Assembly (NCBI RefSeq): GCF_040196175.1 | Contig: NZ_JBEFNF010000001.1 | Span: 1,054,001-1,118,000, forward strand | From: Halospina sp040196175 | Lineage (GTDB): Bacteria; Pseudomonadota; Gammaproteobacteria; Pseudomonadales; Oleiphilaceae | Reading direction: 5' to 3' | DNA length: 64,000 nt | Part shown: piece by piece, positions 26,363-35,226 of the stretch | How positions within the stretch are numbered: position 1 is the first letter of the stretch | Layout of the letters: every line of letters starts with the position of its first letter | Notes under the pieces: generated by a model | The model's input: only the letters and a program-made list of their open reading frames with translations | Told to the model about the DNA's origin: nothing | The model's database searches: none | Program-made: the position numbers and the translations under genes

Positions 26363-26441
26363 GGATAATGCTGCGTTGCATGGAAAGCAGTCGTACGCAG
26401 CCTCAGTTACCCACCATCGGTCATTATGAGGTTGATCAGGG

Positions 26442-28448
26442 ATGCGGCGGCTCAATCTGACTCTGCTCGGTTTCTTGGCGCTGGCTGCAGCGTCTTTCGC
26501 CCAAGCGTCGCTGGAAGCGCCTCGTCAGTCCGGGAAATCGACTCCTTTCGCTGCGCACGGAAAAAGCACAACAGCCCTGGAAAAGCAGCGCGAGCGCTAT
26601 CTTGAGGCTGAACAAGCGCTTGCAAAAGGTGATATGGAAACCTACGAGTCGCTTAGCGCCGCACTAGAGGGTTACCCTCTTCATCCCTACCTGAAACTGA
26701 AAAAACTCAGAAAACGCCTTTTTGTGGCCACACCGGCCGAAATCGGGTCCATGATAGCCGAGTACGGCGACGTTCCGCTGGCCCAGACCCTGCGCAGACA
26801 GTGGCTCATCCATCTGGGGCGCAGTGGGCAATGGTCAACGCTACGGCAGGTACACGACAGCACCAGTGGAAGTGATCGACTGCGCTGCCTGTCGTTGCGC
26901 GCGCATCTCAAGGGCGGCAAGCACAGCCTGGTAATGAACCGGGTATCAGAGCTCTGGCAAAACGGCTATTCCCTGCCGAAGGCCTGTGATCCACTACTGG
27001 ATTACTGGCGTGATAAAGGCGGGCTGACATCGGGGCTTGCCTGGACCCGCTTTCGTCTGGCGGTAACCAGTGGCAATGTTGGTCTGGCGCGATACCTGCG
27101 CCGTTACCTCGACCAGGACGACCGGTCGCTCTCGCGCCTTCTGATCAGTATCCACAGCAACCCTCGACGACTCAGAAAAGTCCGTGAGTTTCAGCGTAAT
27201 GATGGGCGTCTTGCCCAGGTCGTCGCTTATGGTATGCGCAGGCTGGTGAACCGCAACCCGGAGCGCGCTGCGCAACTATGGCCGTTCTATCGCGGGCGTT
27301 TCTCATACGAGCCGGGGACTGTCGCGCATATTGAAAAACGCTTAGCGCTGCTTCTGGCAACCCGGTTCCACCCTGACGCTGCAACATGGCTCGCCCGGGC
27401 TCTGGCTCACGGTGAGGACCAGGCGCTGCGGGAGTGGCAGGTACGGGTAGCGCTCCGGGCTGAAGACTGGCCCAAGGTTCTGGAACGAATCAGCGCCATG
27501 AACAGGGACCTGCGCGACAAGCCCAGATGGCAATACTGGCGGGCGCGCGCGCTGGACCAGATGAGCAGGCCCGAGCCGGCCCAGAATCTTTATGAGGTGC
27601 TGGCGGGGCGCCGGACTTTCTACGGGTTCATGGCCGCCGATGAGCTGGGCTCGCCCTACTCCCTTAATCACGAGGGCGTGGCCGTGGACAGTGAAGCCAT
27701 CAAGCGCGTTATGGCCATTCCCGGTGTTCGGCGTGCCCTGGAGCTGTATCGCTTGGACCGGGTAAACGCGGCACGCGCGGAATGGCGCCAGGCTATGAAC
27801 GAACTAAAAGACAAGGATGTTCTGGTAGCCTCGCGCATCGCGCAGGGTTGGGGGTGGCATGAACAGGGCGTACAGGGCGCTATTGCGACCCAGGCCTGGG
27901 ACCATCTGGGGATGCGTTTTCCCCTGGCTCACCGCCAGAGCTTTCACGGTGCTGCGCGGGATTACGATCTGGACGTGAACTGGCTCTATGCCCTTGCCCG
28001 GCAGGAGAGCGCCTTCCAGCCGGATGCCCGCTCCCATCGAGGCGCTTTCGGCCTGTTGCAGCTGCTGCCGTCAACGGCGCGCGAAACAGCTCAACAGGCT
28101 GGGCTCAGCTTCAAGGGCGTTGCCACTCTGCTCGACCCCAGCGCCAACATCCGCCTGGGCAGCGCGCATCTCAGCAGCCTTCTGGAGCGTTTCGATAACA
28201 ATCGCATCCTCGCCACGGCAGCTTATAATGCCGGCGAATACCGTGTAAGTCAGTGGCTCGACGACGAAACCGGGGACCTGGATTCCGACATCTGGGTGGA
28301 AACCATGCCGTACCACGAAACACGCCAATACGTGCGCAATGTGATGGCGTACACCGTAATCTATGGCTATCGGCGGGGCGAACCGCCGAGCCACTTGCTC
28401 ACTAAGCGCGAACTGGCGTGCATGTGCCTCGACGACGGTCCGGAGTAA
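26442..28448 (+). CDS. slt: Soluble lytic murein transglycosylase (Slt70 type)
   Basis: Periplasmic enzyme that cleaves peptidoglycan glycan strands to 1,6-anhydromuropeptides. The 668-residue length fits Slt70. A signal peptide ends near FAQA, a long alpha-helical superhelix fills most of the protein, and the C-terminal lysozyme-like domain starts near residue 505. Catalytic Glu522 lies in ARQESAFQ, followed by SHRGAFGLLQLLPSTA and the conserved AYNAGEYRV. ATG 26442 has AGGG upstream. It converges on the DUF4442 gene. Confidence 0.95.
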   Translation: MRRLNLTLLGFLALAAASFAQASLEAPRQSGKSTPFAAHGKSTTALEKQRERYLEAEQALAKGDMETYESLSAALEGYPLHPYLKLKKLRKRLFVATPAEIGSMIAEYGDVPLAQTLRRQWLIHLGRSGQWSTLRQVHDSTSGSDRLRCLSLRAHLKGGKHSLVMNRVSELWQNGYSLPKACDPLLDYWRDKGGLTSGLAWTRFRLAVTSGNVGLARYLRRYLDQDDRSLSRLLISIHSNPRRLRKVREFQRNDGRLAQVVAYGMRRLVNRNPERAAQLWPFYRGRFSYEPGTVAHIEKRLALLLATRFHPDAATWLARALAHGEDQALREWQVRVALRAEDWPKVLERISAMNRDLRDKPRWQYWRARALDQMSRPEPAQNLYEVLAGRRTFYGFMAADELGSPYSLNHEGVAVDSEAIKRVMAIPGVRRALELYRLDRVNAARAEWRQAMNELKDKDVLVASRIAQGWGWHEQGVQGAIATQAWDHLGMRFPLAHRQSFHGAARDYDLDVNWLYALARQESAFQPDARSHRGAFGLLQLLPSTARETAQQAGLSFKGVATLLDPSANIRLGSAHLSSLLERFDNNRILATAAYNAGEYRVSQWLDDETGDLDSDIWVETMPYHETRQYVRNVMAYTVIYGYRRGEPPSHLLTKRELACMCLDDGPE

Positions 28449-28454
28449 CCCCCC

Positions 28455-28991
28455 TCAGGCCGGACGCACCTGGTAGTTGGCTTGCGCCCTAGCCACGATC
28501 TCGCCACTGGTATCCTTGAGATCCAGCTCGATGATGAGTTCCGCCCTGCCGTTCGCCACAACGTCCTGCTCGATCCGCGCTTTACGCTCTGAATCCAGCG
28601 TCAGCTCTACCTCAAGGTCCGTGCGCGCCGGTTGGTCATAGAAAATGTGCAGATCCCTGAGCACCGGGATCAGCTGCCCCTCGAACTCCACCAGCGCCAT
28701 GGCGCCAAAAGGAATCTCCGCAAGCAGGAACTGGGCCCCGGCGTAGACGGTACCCAGATGATTGCGGTTGCCCTTACGGGTCAGCCGTGCCCGCAGGTAG
28801 CCCTCACGCAGCTCGACCACACTGAACCCATTGCGGCTGGTGAACGGCACACTGGCAGCGATAAGGCGATTGAGCACCCCGTAACCCAGCCTCTTCTCGA
28901 ATCGGGCCAAGCCGGGGACGGGCCGGCCGGCCTCCTCGAGCTGCTCGAAATAGCCCCGCACACGGGGCGCCAACGTATTGAACACCTTCAT
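28455..28991 (-). CDS. DUF4442 hotdog-fold protein, possible thioesterase
   Basis: Cytoplasmic protein of 178 residues with the hotdog/thioesterase-like DUF4442 pattern: KGNRNHLGTVYAGAQFLLAEIPFG in the centre, where acyl-CoA thioesterases carry HxGxxxxGA, and ANYQVRPA at the end. A catalytic Asp is not obvious; NHLGTVYAG resembles the YiiD C-terminal domain. The biochemical role is unknown. It starts 13 bases beyond the end of the chemoreceptor pseudogene on the same strand and converges on slt. Confidence 0.75.
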   Translation of the reverse strand: MKVFNTLAPRVRGYFEQLEEAGRPVPGLARFEKRLGYGVLNRLIAASVPFTSRNGFSVVELREGYLRARLTRKGNRNHLGTVYAGAQFLLAEIPFGAMALVEFEGQLIPVLRDLHIFYDQPARTDLEVELTLDSERKARIEQDVVANGRAELIIELDLKDTSGEIVARAQANYQVRPA

Positions 28992-29004
28992 GACACGTCC
29001 TCTG

Positions 29005-29561
29005 TCAGACCTTGAAACGCGCTACTTTATCACGAAGTGTGCTTCCGACTTCACTGATTTCACTGCTCAAACGGTCGTTTTCCGAAGCCGTAGCAGCGTC
29101 CTGGCTCTGGTCCGCGATGCGGGTAATGGAGCTGTTGAGTTCATCCACGGCCGAGGTCTGCTGTGCCGAGGCGGTAGCGATCTGATTGGTACGGTCACCG
29201 ATATCAGAAATGACCTAACTGATCCGCTCAAGGGCTTCCATGGCATCCCGCGCCTTCTTTAGCGCCAGCAGGTTGGTCTGCTCGGCAATGCCTTCAATCA
29301 CCTCCAGAACGCCGGTAATTTCGCCAACATCGTTGCTAAATCTATGCCAGCTGACCAAATTCATCCCTGCTCTCCACCTCAAGCCGCTTGGTCAGATCCG
29401 CTTCGCCAGAAGCAATCTCATTCATAGCCCTGAGAAGCCGCCGCGCGGGTCTCAGCAGGATGTTGAGACTGAGGTGTATAATGATGTCGGCTCCCGCAAA
29501 GCCTTCATAGTCACCCGCTGTTACCAATCAGCAGCTTCTGGCTGAAGGACAGGGATTTCAT
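29005..29561 (-). pseudogene. Decayed methyl-accepting chemotaxis protein
   Basis: Minus-strand remnant of a chemoreceptor, about 560 bases against roughly 1600 for an intact gene. ATG 29561 opens MKSLSFSQKLLIGN, a typical receptor N terminus, and stops after 16 codons. A HAMP segment follows in another frame (LLRPARRLLRAMNEIASGEA, then DEFGQLA and a stop at 29342-29344). The signalling domain continues in pieces: IAEQTNLLAL, then an abrupt jump past the hairpin tip, an in-frame TAG after ALERIS, VISDIGDRTNQIATASAQQ, and LRDKVARFKV with the terminal stop at 29005. The ligand-binding domain and receptor tip are deleted. No functional product is possible. Confidence 0.88.
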
Positions 29562-29687
29562 ACCGATGCTCCATTGGGTGATTCATGGACAACATAGTTG
29601 TTAACGGCCATCGTCGCGCGGGCTTGAACCTGGGTTATCATGGGCTCTGTACAAGTTGCCGACGAACGAGTAAGGAGAAAATGCTTG

Positions 29688-31217
29688 ATGGCTCACGATG
29701 AACTTCATCTCCAGACACGCAATCTGGAACTGCGTGATTACCCGCAGCTGCGCGAACTCATGGACAGGGTCTATGACGACATTGGCGGTGCCTGGCCGCG
29801 GGATACCATCAAGCACATGATCGAGAAATTCCCGGATGGTCAGATCTGCATTGAGGATAATGGCCGGTTGGTCGCAGTAGCGCTAACCGCCCGAGTGGAT
29901 TACCAGCGCTTTTCCAACCCGCACACCTACGATGATCTGGTCATGAACAATGACCGCATACTCTACAACCCGGAAGGCGACACCCTTTACGGCCTGGATG
30001 TATTCATCCACCCGGACTATCGTGGCTACCGCCTTGGGCGCCGGCTTTACGACGCGCGTAAAGAGCTGTGCCGGAGCCTGAACATGCGGGCGATCCTCGC
30101 CGGTGGCCGGATTCCGGGGTACCGCCAGCATGCGGACCAGATAAACCCTGCTGAGTACATTAAGCAGGTCCATCGCAAGGAAATCTATGATCCGATCCTC
30201 TCCTTTCAATTGTCCAACGACTTTCAGGTTAAGCGCCTTCTGCACAAATACATCCCAGAAGATGAAAAATCAAAGGGATACGCCACACTCCTCGAGTGGA
30301 ACAATATCATGTTCGAGCCTCCCACCTCGGTGCTCGAAAGCCGCAAGAGCCAGGTCCGCCTGGGTGCAGTGCAGTGGCAGATGCGTGAATTCAACTCGGT
30401 TGATGAAGTGCTGCGCCAGGTGGAGTATTTCGTGGATGCGCTGTCTGACTACAAAAGCGACTTCGCTGTCTTTCCGGAATTTTTCAACGCGTCATTGATG
30501 GGGCTCACCGACCAGACGGATCAGACCAAAGCCATCCGATTCCTGGCCGCCTTCACAGAGAAATTCCGGGATGAAATGTCCCAGATGGCGGTGAGCTACA
30601 ACATCAACATTGTCGCCGGCTCCATGCCGCTGTTCGAGGACGACCGCATCTATAATGTGTCGTACATGTGCCATCGTGACGGGCGCATTGACGAGCAACG
30701 CAAGATCCACATCACACCCCACGAGCGCCGCGACTGGGTGATCGAGGGCGGCAACGAGCTGGGCGTTTTCGATACCGACGCCGGTCGCGTCATGATCCAG
30801 ATCTGCTATGACGTTGAGTTTCCGGAGCTGACCCGCATCGCTGCTACCCAGGAACAGGGTGTGGACATCGTTTTCGTACCCTTTTGGACGGACACCAAGA
30901 ACAGCTACCTGCGCGTTCGCAACTGCGCTCAGGCCCGCGCCGTGGAAAACGAGTGCTATGTGGTCATCACCGGCAGCGTTGGTAATCTGCCCCGTGTGGA
31001 GAGCCTGGACGTGCAGTACGCCCAGTCCTCGGTGTTCTCACCCAGTGACTTCGCGTTCCCTCATGATGCGGTGATGTCCGAGTCCACTCCGAATACCGAG
31101 ATGATCATGTTCTCGGATCTGGATCTGGACAAGCTGAAAGTCATCAGAGCTGAGGGTTCAGTAACTAACCTTAAGGACCGCAGGCCAGATCTTTATTCGC
31201 TGAAATGGCGGGGGTGA
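29688..31217 (+). CDS. GNAT acetyltransferase / nitrilase-superfamily fusion
   Basis: Fusion of 509 residues from ATG 29688, behind AAGGAG. Residues about 10-200 form a GNAT fold with DVFIHPDYRGYRLGRRLYD as the acetyl-CoA-binding loop. Residues about 225-500 form a carbon-nitrogen hydrolase with the triad Glu264 (FPEFFN), Lys339 (RKIHI) and Cys373 (ICYDVEFPEL). Intact residues in both halves suggest two active sites. The fusion is a recognised architecture, but its substrate is not established to my knowledge. A TTG at 29685 is an alternative start. It is divergent from the chemoreceptor remnant. Confidence 0.88.
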   Translation: MAHDELHLQTRNLELRDYPQLRELMDRVYDDIGGAWPRDTIKHMIEKFPDGQICIEDNGRLVAVALTARVDYQRFSNPHTYDDLVMNNDRILYNPEGDTLYGLDVFIHPDYRGYRLGRRLYDARKELCRSLNMRAILAGGRIPGYRQHADQINPAEYIKQVHRKEIYDPILSFQLSNDFQVKRLLHKYIPEDEKSKGYATLLEWNNIMFEPPTSVLESRKSQVRLGAVQWQMREFNSVDEVLRQVEYFVDALSDYKSDFAVFPEFFNASLMGLTDQTDQTKAIRFLAAFTEKFRDEMSQMAVSYNINIVAGSMPLFEDDRIYNVSYMCHRDGRIDEQRKIHITPHERRDWVIEGGNELGVFDTDAGRVMIQICYDVEFPELTRIAATQEQGVDIVFVPFWTDTKNSYLRVRNCAQARAVENECYVVITGSVGNLPRVESLDVQYAQSSVFSPSDFAFPHDAVMSESTPNTEMIMFSDLDLDKLKVIRAEGSVTNLKDRRPDLYSLKWRG

Positions 31218-31292
31218 CCTGCGCTGGTGAAATGTTAGACTACTCAAACATTAAGGGCTTTGACTCACATTAACATTCAGGGAGATAGATCG

Positions 31293-31766
31293 ATGGGTAA
31301 GAAAAAAAAACTGGGCATCAGTTCGCTGGTTGAACGCGTTGAGCAGCTGGTCAACGATGCGCTCAAGCGGATAGATACACTGCAGAGTCAGGTGAACGAC
31401 CTGCGTGAACAGATGCTGGAGCGGGTTGGATTCAGTGACAAATCCGCTGACGATCAGAAGTCCGGCACCTCAGGTGGCGGACAGAAAACCGGTCAATCCG
31501 GTAAAAGCCAATCCGGCGGCACATCCTCTCCCCAAGCTGGGTCCGGTTCCAAGAAAGCCACACAGTCCGGGAAAGGCGAGATCAAGAGTGACCTGACCCA
31601 GATCAAAGGTATTGGCCCGGCCACTGCCAAGAAGATGCAAGCTAAAGGGATCACGTCAATCAGCCAGTTAGCCAATCCCTCAGCGGATGATCAGAAGAAG
31701 CTTGAAGAGTTCCGTAAGCTGAAGAGTTTCCCAAGCTGGCAGGCTGAAGCTAAGAAGCTGCTCTGA
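31293..31766 (+). CDS. Small coiled-coil / helix-hairpin-helix protein
   Basis: Protein of 157 residues in three parts. The N terminus is basic with a predicted coiled coil (SSLVERVEQLVNDALKRI to NDLREQML). The middle, about residues 50-100, is a disordered Ser/Gly/Gln/Lys-rich linker with SGK and QSG repeats. The C terminus has helix-hairpin-helix elements (LTQIKGIGPATAKKMQAKG, ISQLANPS), a non-specific DNA-binding fold. ATG 31293 follows AGGGAG. I do not recognise a named gene. A structural DNA-binding or scaffold role is inference. Confidence 0.75.
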   Translation: MGKKKKLGISSLVERVEQLVNDALKRIDTLQSQVNDLREQMLERVGFSDKSADDQKSGTSGGGQKTGQSGKSQSGGTSSPQAGSGSKKATQSGKGEIKSDLTQIKGIGPATAKKMQAKGITSISQLANPSADDQKKLEEFRKLKSFPSWQAEAKKLL

Positions 31767-31971
31767 TAGCCTTTTTCAAAAGAGCCGGGGTTATCGAACC
31801 TGATCCCGGCCTCTCCCCGGTTACAAAAGAAAACATTCATTAACGCCTCTTAACACGTAAAATCTTCTTTTATCCCAACCTATTTGTGACGTAATTCCCT
31901 ACGATGTAAGGGATCTTGTCTAGTGTGGAAAGCGAAACATCCGCACTAATGAACAAAAAAGGATGGCGCTC

Positions 31972-33804
31972 ATGGCACTGGAATCCCTTCCAGCCTGGCT
32001 GACTCTCACCGTGGCGATCATTGCGGTGATTGTCACACTTGCATTGATTGCGGTCACAGCAGTGCTGAGCTTCTATCTCGTGCACTCGCGCAGAGAAAAG
32101 AGTGAGCGGGAAATCACCCTGAGAAAATTTTCCAGTGCCGTCATGAACAGCGGCGCCATGATCCTGATCACAGACGCCAACGGTAGCATCGAGTTCGTCA
32201 ACGACAGGTTCTGCCAGCTCACCGGTTTTTCCCGGGACGACGTCCTCAGCCACTCTGTTGCCATGCTCAGCGCCACCATGAACCTTTCTGGTACCGAAAC
32301 CGGTGTTCTGACGAACTTCCTTGATTGTCTGCAACCGCACTGGAAAGGTGAACTGCTGTGCCGCACCAACGCCAGTACGCCGCTTTGGACGGCCGTAACC
32401 ACTTCATCAGTGCTGAATGATGACGCTAAGCCGGTCAATTACATCGTCTCCGCGGTGGACATCACCGAGCTCAAGCTGGCGCACGAGCGCATGGAGCAAC
32501 TGGCCCTTTTTGACAGCCTAACCAACCTGGCGAACCGGCGCCTGTTTCAGGACCGACTGGAGCAGGCGCTTCAGAGCGTAGGGCGTGGTCAGAGCCGTAT
32601 CGCTCTGCTTTTTCTGGATCTCGATCAATTCAAACAGGTTAATGACAGCCAGGGACACGATGCCGGTGATATGCTGCTTCTGACAGTGGCCGATCGACTC
32701 AAATCCTGTGTCCGCGCTCAGGATACGGTAGCCCGGCTGGGCGGCGACGAGTTCACCATTCTCCTTCACGATGTCTCGGATACCAAGGATCTGACCATGA
32801 TCGCCGAGAACATCCTTTCCAGCCTCAAAGCCCCCATCCGCCTAAAGGGGCAGGAAGTACTGGTCTCAACCAGCATCGGCATTACCTCTGCGCCCGCTGA
32901 CGGTGATTCACCGGATACACTGATGAAGAACGCGGATCTGGCTCTGTACCGGGCCAAAGATAAGGGGCGGGACCAGTACGACTTCTATACTGAGAGCCTG
33001 AATAACCGGGCTGAACAGCTGATGACGCTGGAGCGTGAACTTCGCCACGGTTTGCGACGAGAAGAGTTTTTTCTTCTTTTCCAGCCCCAGGTGGACCTGC
33101 ATACCGGCGACATCACGGCCATGGAGGCCCTGGTGCGCTGGCAGCACCCGGAGCGCGGCGAACTCCTGCCGTATGAGTTTATTCCAGTAGCGGAGGATAC
33201 AGGCCTGATCATGCCGCTTGGCAACTGGGTGCTCCAGCAGGCCTGCATGCAGATCAAACTGCTGCACCAGCTTCTTGGGCGCGGTGTCAGAGTGGCAATC
33301 AACGTCTCCGCCCGTCAGTTCCGGGACCCAGGGCTAGAGCACGTGATTGACTTTGCACTCCGTACTTCCGGGCTTGAGGCCCGCTTTCTGGAAATTGATA
33401 TCCGCGAGGTTATGCTTTCAGAGGAGCCGCAAGTGGCCAGGGATCAGCTCACCCGTATCCGCCGCACCGGCGTCACCATAACCCTTGATGACTTCGGAAC
33501 CGGGTACAGCAGTTTGCGGCAACTACGCTCGCTGCCCGTGGATATGCTCAAGATTGGCCAGACTTTTGTGAAAGAGATCCCCGAAGATGGCCCGAACACG
33601 GATATCGCCACCGCCATCATCGGCATTGCACAGCAGATGGAAAAACAAGTGGTGGCGGAAGGCGTCGAAACGGAGCAGCAGGAATACTTCCTGCGCATGC
33701 ATGGGTGCTCGCTGGTGCAGGGCTACCGTTATGCAACTCCCATGACTTTCGACGAACTCTATCGCTATTTCAGCAGCGACAACGAGCGCGAACTCAAGGC
33801 CTGA
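31972..33804 (+). CDS. PAS-GGDEF-EAL cyclic-di-GMP enzyme
   Basis: Membrane protein with one N-terminal helix (about residues 8-32), a PAS domain (about 50-165), GGDEF and EAL. The cyclase motif LGGDEF (residues 257-261) is canonical, and RAQD at 248-251 forms the product-inhibition I-site. The phosphodiesterase half keeps EALVRW at 385, NVSARQF, DDFGTGYSSL at 506 and VAEGVET; the usual TES triplet reads REV, a small deviation. Both activities may be alive. I use ATG 31972 because AAGG is correctly spaced from it; ATG 31963 is in frame but abuts AAGG. It converges on a PilZ gene. Confidence 0.92.
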   Translation: MALESLPAWLTLTVAIIAVIVTLALIAVTAVLSFYLVHSRREKSEREITLRKFSSAVMNSGAMILITDANGSIEFVNDRFCQLTGFSRDDVLSHSVAMLSATMNLSGTETGVLTNFLDCLQPHWKGELLCRTNASTPLWTAVTTSSVLNDDAKPVNYIVSAVDITELKLAHERMEQLALFDSLTNLANRRLFQDRLEQALQSVGRGQSRIALLFLDLDQFKQVNDSQGHDAGDMLLLTVADRLKSCVRAQDTVARLGGDEFTILLHDVSDTKDLTMIAENILSSLKAPIRLKGQEVLVSTSIGITSAPADGDSPDTLMKNADLALYRAKDKGRDQYDFYTESLNNRAEQLMTLERELRHGLRREEFFLLFQPQVDLHTGDITAMEALVRWQHPERGELLPYEFIPVAEDTGLIMPLGNWVLQQACMQIKLLHQLLGRGVRVAINVSARQFRDPGLEHVIDFALRTSGLEARFLEIDIREVMLSEEPQVARDQLTRIRRTGVTITLDDFGTGYSSLRQLRSLPVDMLKIGQTFVKEIPEDGPNTDIATAIIGIAQQMEKQVVAEGVETEQQEYFLRMHGCSLVQGYRYATPMTFDELYRYFSSDNERELKA

Positions 33805-33814
33805 AGCAGCAGGC

Positions 33815-34195
33815 TCACTGCATTTTTTCGGCCAGCCCCTGATGGCGGTTCAGGATACCCTCAATCCGCTCCAGTGACTCATTGGTACTCTGGGAGGGCT
33901 CTTTGTCGAACTCCAGTCCAAAGAAATACCCGTTCTCATCCGTCTGGGCATGGCGCACGCTGGCTGCTACCTGATCCACGGTAATATCGCCGACCTCGGT
34001 ATTCAGCCTTAGGCTTACCTGTACCCGACTGTCTGGTTTGAGGATTTCATCAGAGGCAACCACCCCAATCCCCAGACGGTTGTAATCCACCACTTCAACA
34101 TCAACCCAGGTTGAGCCGATAAGGCCTTTACGGACCTTGACCCGGGCATCCATGGATACCCAGGGTAGGCGTTGTTCACGACGCCGTTCTTTCAT
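33815..34195 (-). CDS. PilZ-domain protein
   Basis: Cytoplasmic protein of 126 residues made of one PilZ domain. RRREQR at the N terminus provides the RxxxR ligand motif. The second motif DYNRLGIGV departs from D/NxSxxG by having Arg in place of Ser, so cyclic-di-GMP binding is likely but not certain. AAGGAG is well spaced from ATG 34195. It faces the GGDEF-EAL gene tail to tail with 10 bases between, which hints at a functional pair. Confidence 0.83.
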   Translation of the reverse strand: MKERRREQRLPWVSMDARVKVRKGLIGSTWVDVEVVDYNRLGIGVVASDEILKPDSRVQVSLRLNTEVGDITVDQVAASVRHAQTDENGYFFGLEFDKEPSQSTNESLERIEGILNRHQGLAEKMQ

Positions 34196-34281
34196 CCCAA
34201 AAGTCTCCTTGTCGGTGTCTTTTTGTATTGTGGTCGAGGGTCGTCAAGCGGTAAAGTCTTCAACCCCATTTAAATAGCGGA

Positions 34282-35226
34282 GTGGCTGCTGAATTGGCTG
34301 TCTCAACGACCGCAAAATCGGATCTCCTATTTGTTGCCGCAGCTCTTCTAGCCGCCATCAGTTGGATGTTCTCCCGCGAGGCGGTGCTCGCAATGCCGCC
34401 GCTGCTGTTCCTGTCACTGCGTTTTCTGCTCGCGGGGAGCGTTCTGGCCGCTTTCGGTTGGCACCATTTCAAGGGTCTCACGCGGGAGCAGTTCCTTCGG
34501 GCCGCACGCGTTGGCGTTGTTTTCGGCGCCGGCATGAGCTGCTGGGTCACCGGACTGCATCTGACCAGTCACATCGGCGAAGGGGCGTTCATCATCAGCC
34601 TCAACGTTGTGTTCGTACCCGTTATCGCCCGGTTGGTCTTCGCCGAGGAACAGCCCATCACTACCTGGCTGGCGTTACCGGTAGCCATGGCGGGACTGGC
34701 TCTTCTGTCGCTGAACGGCGGGTTCGATCCGGAAGCCGGCCAAGTGTTCTTCCTGCTTGCCGCTCTGATTCTCGCGTTCTACTTCACGCTCAACGCCAGG
34801 GCAGCCAACACTCATCCGGCGGGCCGTAAGACACATCGTGCCGCCCTGCCCGTCTATCCACTAACCACCATTGCCCTATCAATGGTCGGCACCGTCACAC
34901 TGGTGCTGTCATTGGTGCTGGAGCCCTGGGCACCGACATTCAGCGACTTTGGCGGTGATCTGGTGCTTTGGATCGTGCTCAGCGCCATTGTCGGGACGGC
35001 AGCCCGCTTCTTTGTCCAGACCTGGGCTCAGAGCCTCGCGGCCCACAGTCACGGTGTGGTAATCCTTTCCATGGAACCGGTCTGGGTCGCGTTTTTTGCC
35101 GTGGGATGGTTCGGCGAAACGATGGTTTTTCAGCAATTTGCCGGCTGTGCCCTAATACTGACGGCGCTTTTCGTGAACCGCTGGCACACAGTGCGATCGC
35201 TGATACGTGATCTCCGGGGCAATTAG
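34282..35226 (+). CDS. EamA/DMT-family transporter
   Basis: Inner-membrane permease of 314 residues with about ten hydrophobic helices in two EamA repeats. The first repeat includes AISWMFSREAV and SHIGEGAFIISLNVVFVPVIA; the second includes ARFFVQTWAQSLAAHSHGVVILSMEPVWVAFFA. It starts at GTG 34282 with a short GCGGA just before it. The substrate is unknown; relatives export amino acids or metabolites. Its 3' end overlaps msrA by four bases in convergent orientation. Confidence 0.87.
   Translation: MAAELAVSTTAKSDLLFVAAALLAAISWMFSREAVLAMPPLLFLSLRFLLAGSVLAAFGWHHFKGLTREQFLRAARVGVVFGAGMSCWVTGLHLTSHIGEGAFIISLNVVFVPVIARLVFAEEQPITTWLALPVAMAGLALLSLNGGFDPEAGQVFFLLAALILAFYFTLNARAANTHPAGRKTHRAALPVYPLTTIALSMVGTVTLVLSLVLEPWAPTFSDFGGDLVLWIVLSAIVGTAARFFVQTWAQSLAAHSHGVVILSMEPVWVAFFAVGWFGETMVFQQFAGCALILTALFVNRWHTVRSLIRDLRGN

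Larger units (their letters stand above)
26022..26441. other. 420-base AT-rich intergenic region between XRE gene and slt
   Basis: No coding frame of credible length. The stretch is visibly richer in A and T than its flanks. It contains the CTCATGAG palindrome (26031-26038), the 16-base interrupted palindrome at 26261-26276, a hairpin with T tract at 26290-26316, and an extended -10 promoter candidate for slt at 26354-26362. It separates divergent genes and probably holds both promoters. Confidence 0.7.

Noticed and set aside
31784..31810. GCCGGG-N15-CCCGGC hairpin after the helix-hairpin-helix gene
   Set aside because: The loop is long and no T tract follows on plus, so it is not a convincing terminator for that gene; the minus-strand tail is only TCTTTT, with no gene to end.
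31949..32002. 17-codon upstream frame overlapping the GGDEF-EAL start
   Set aside because: It has no ribosome site and no known leader-peptide feature; chance is sufficient.
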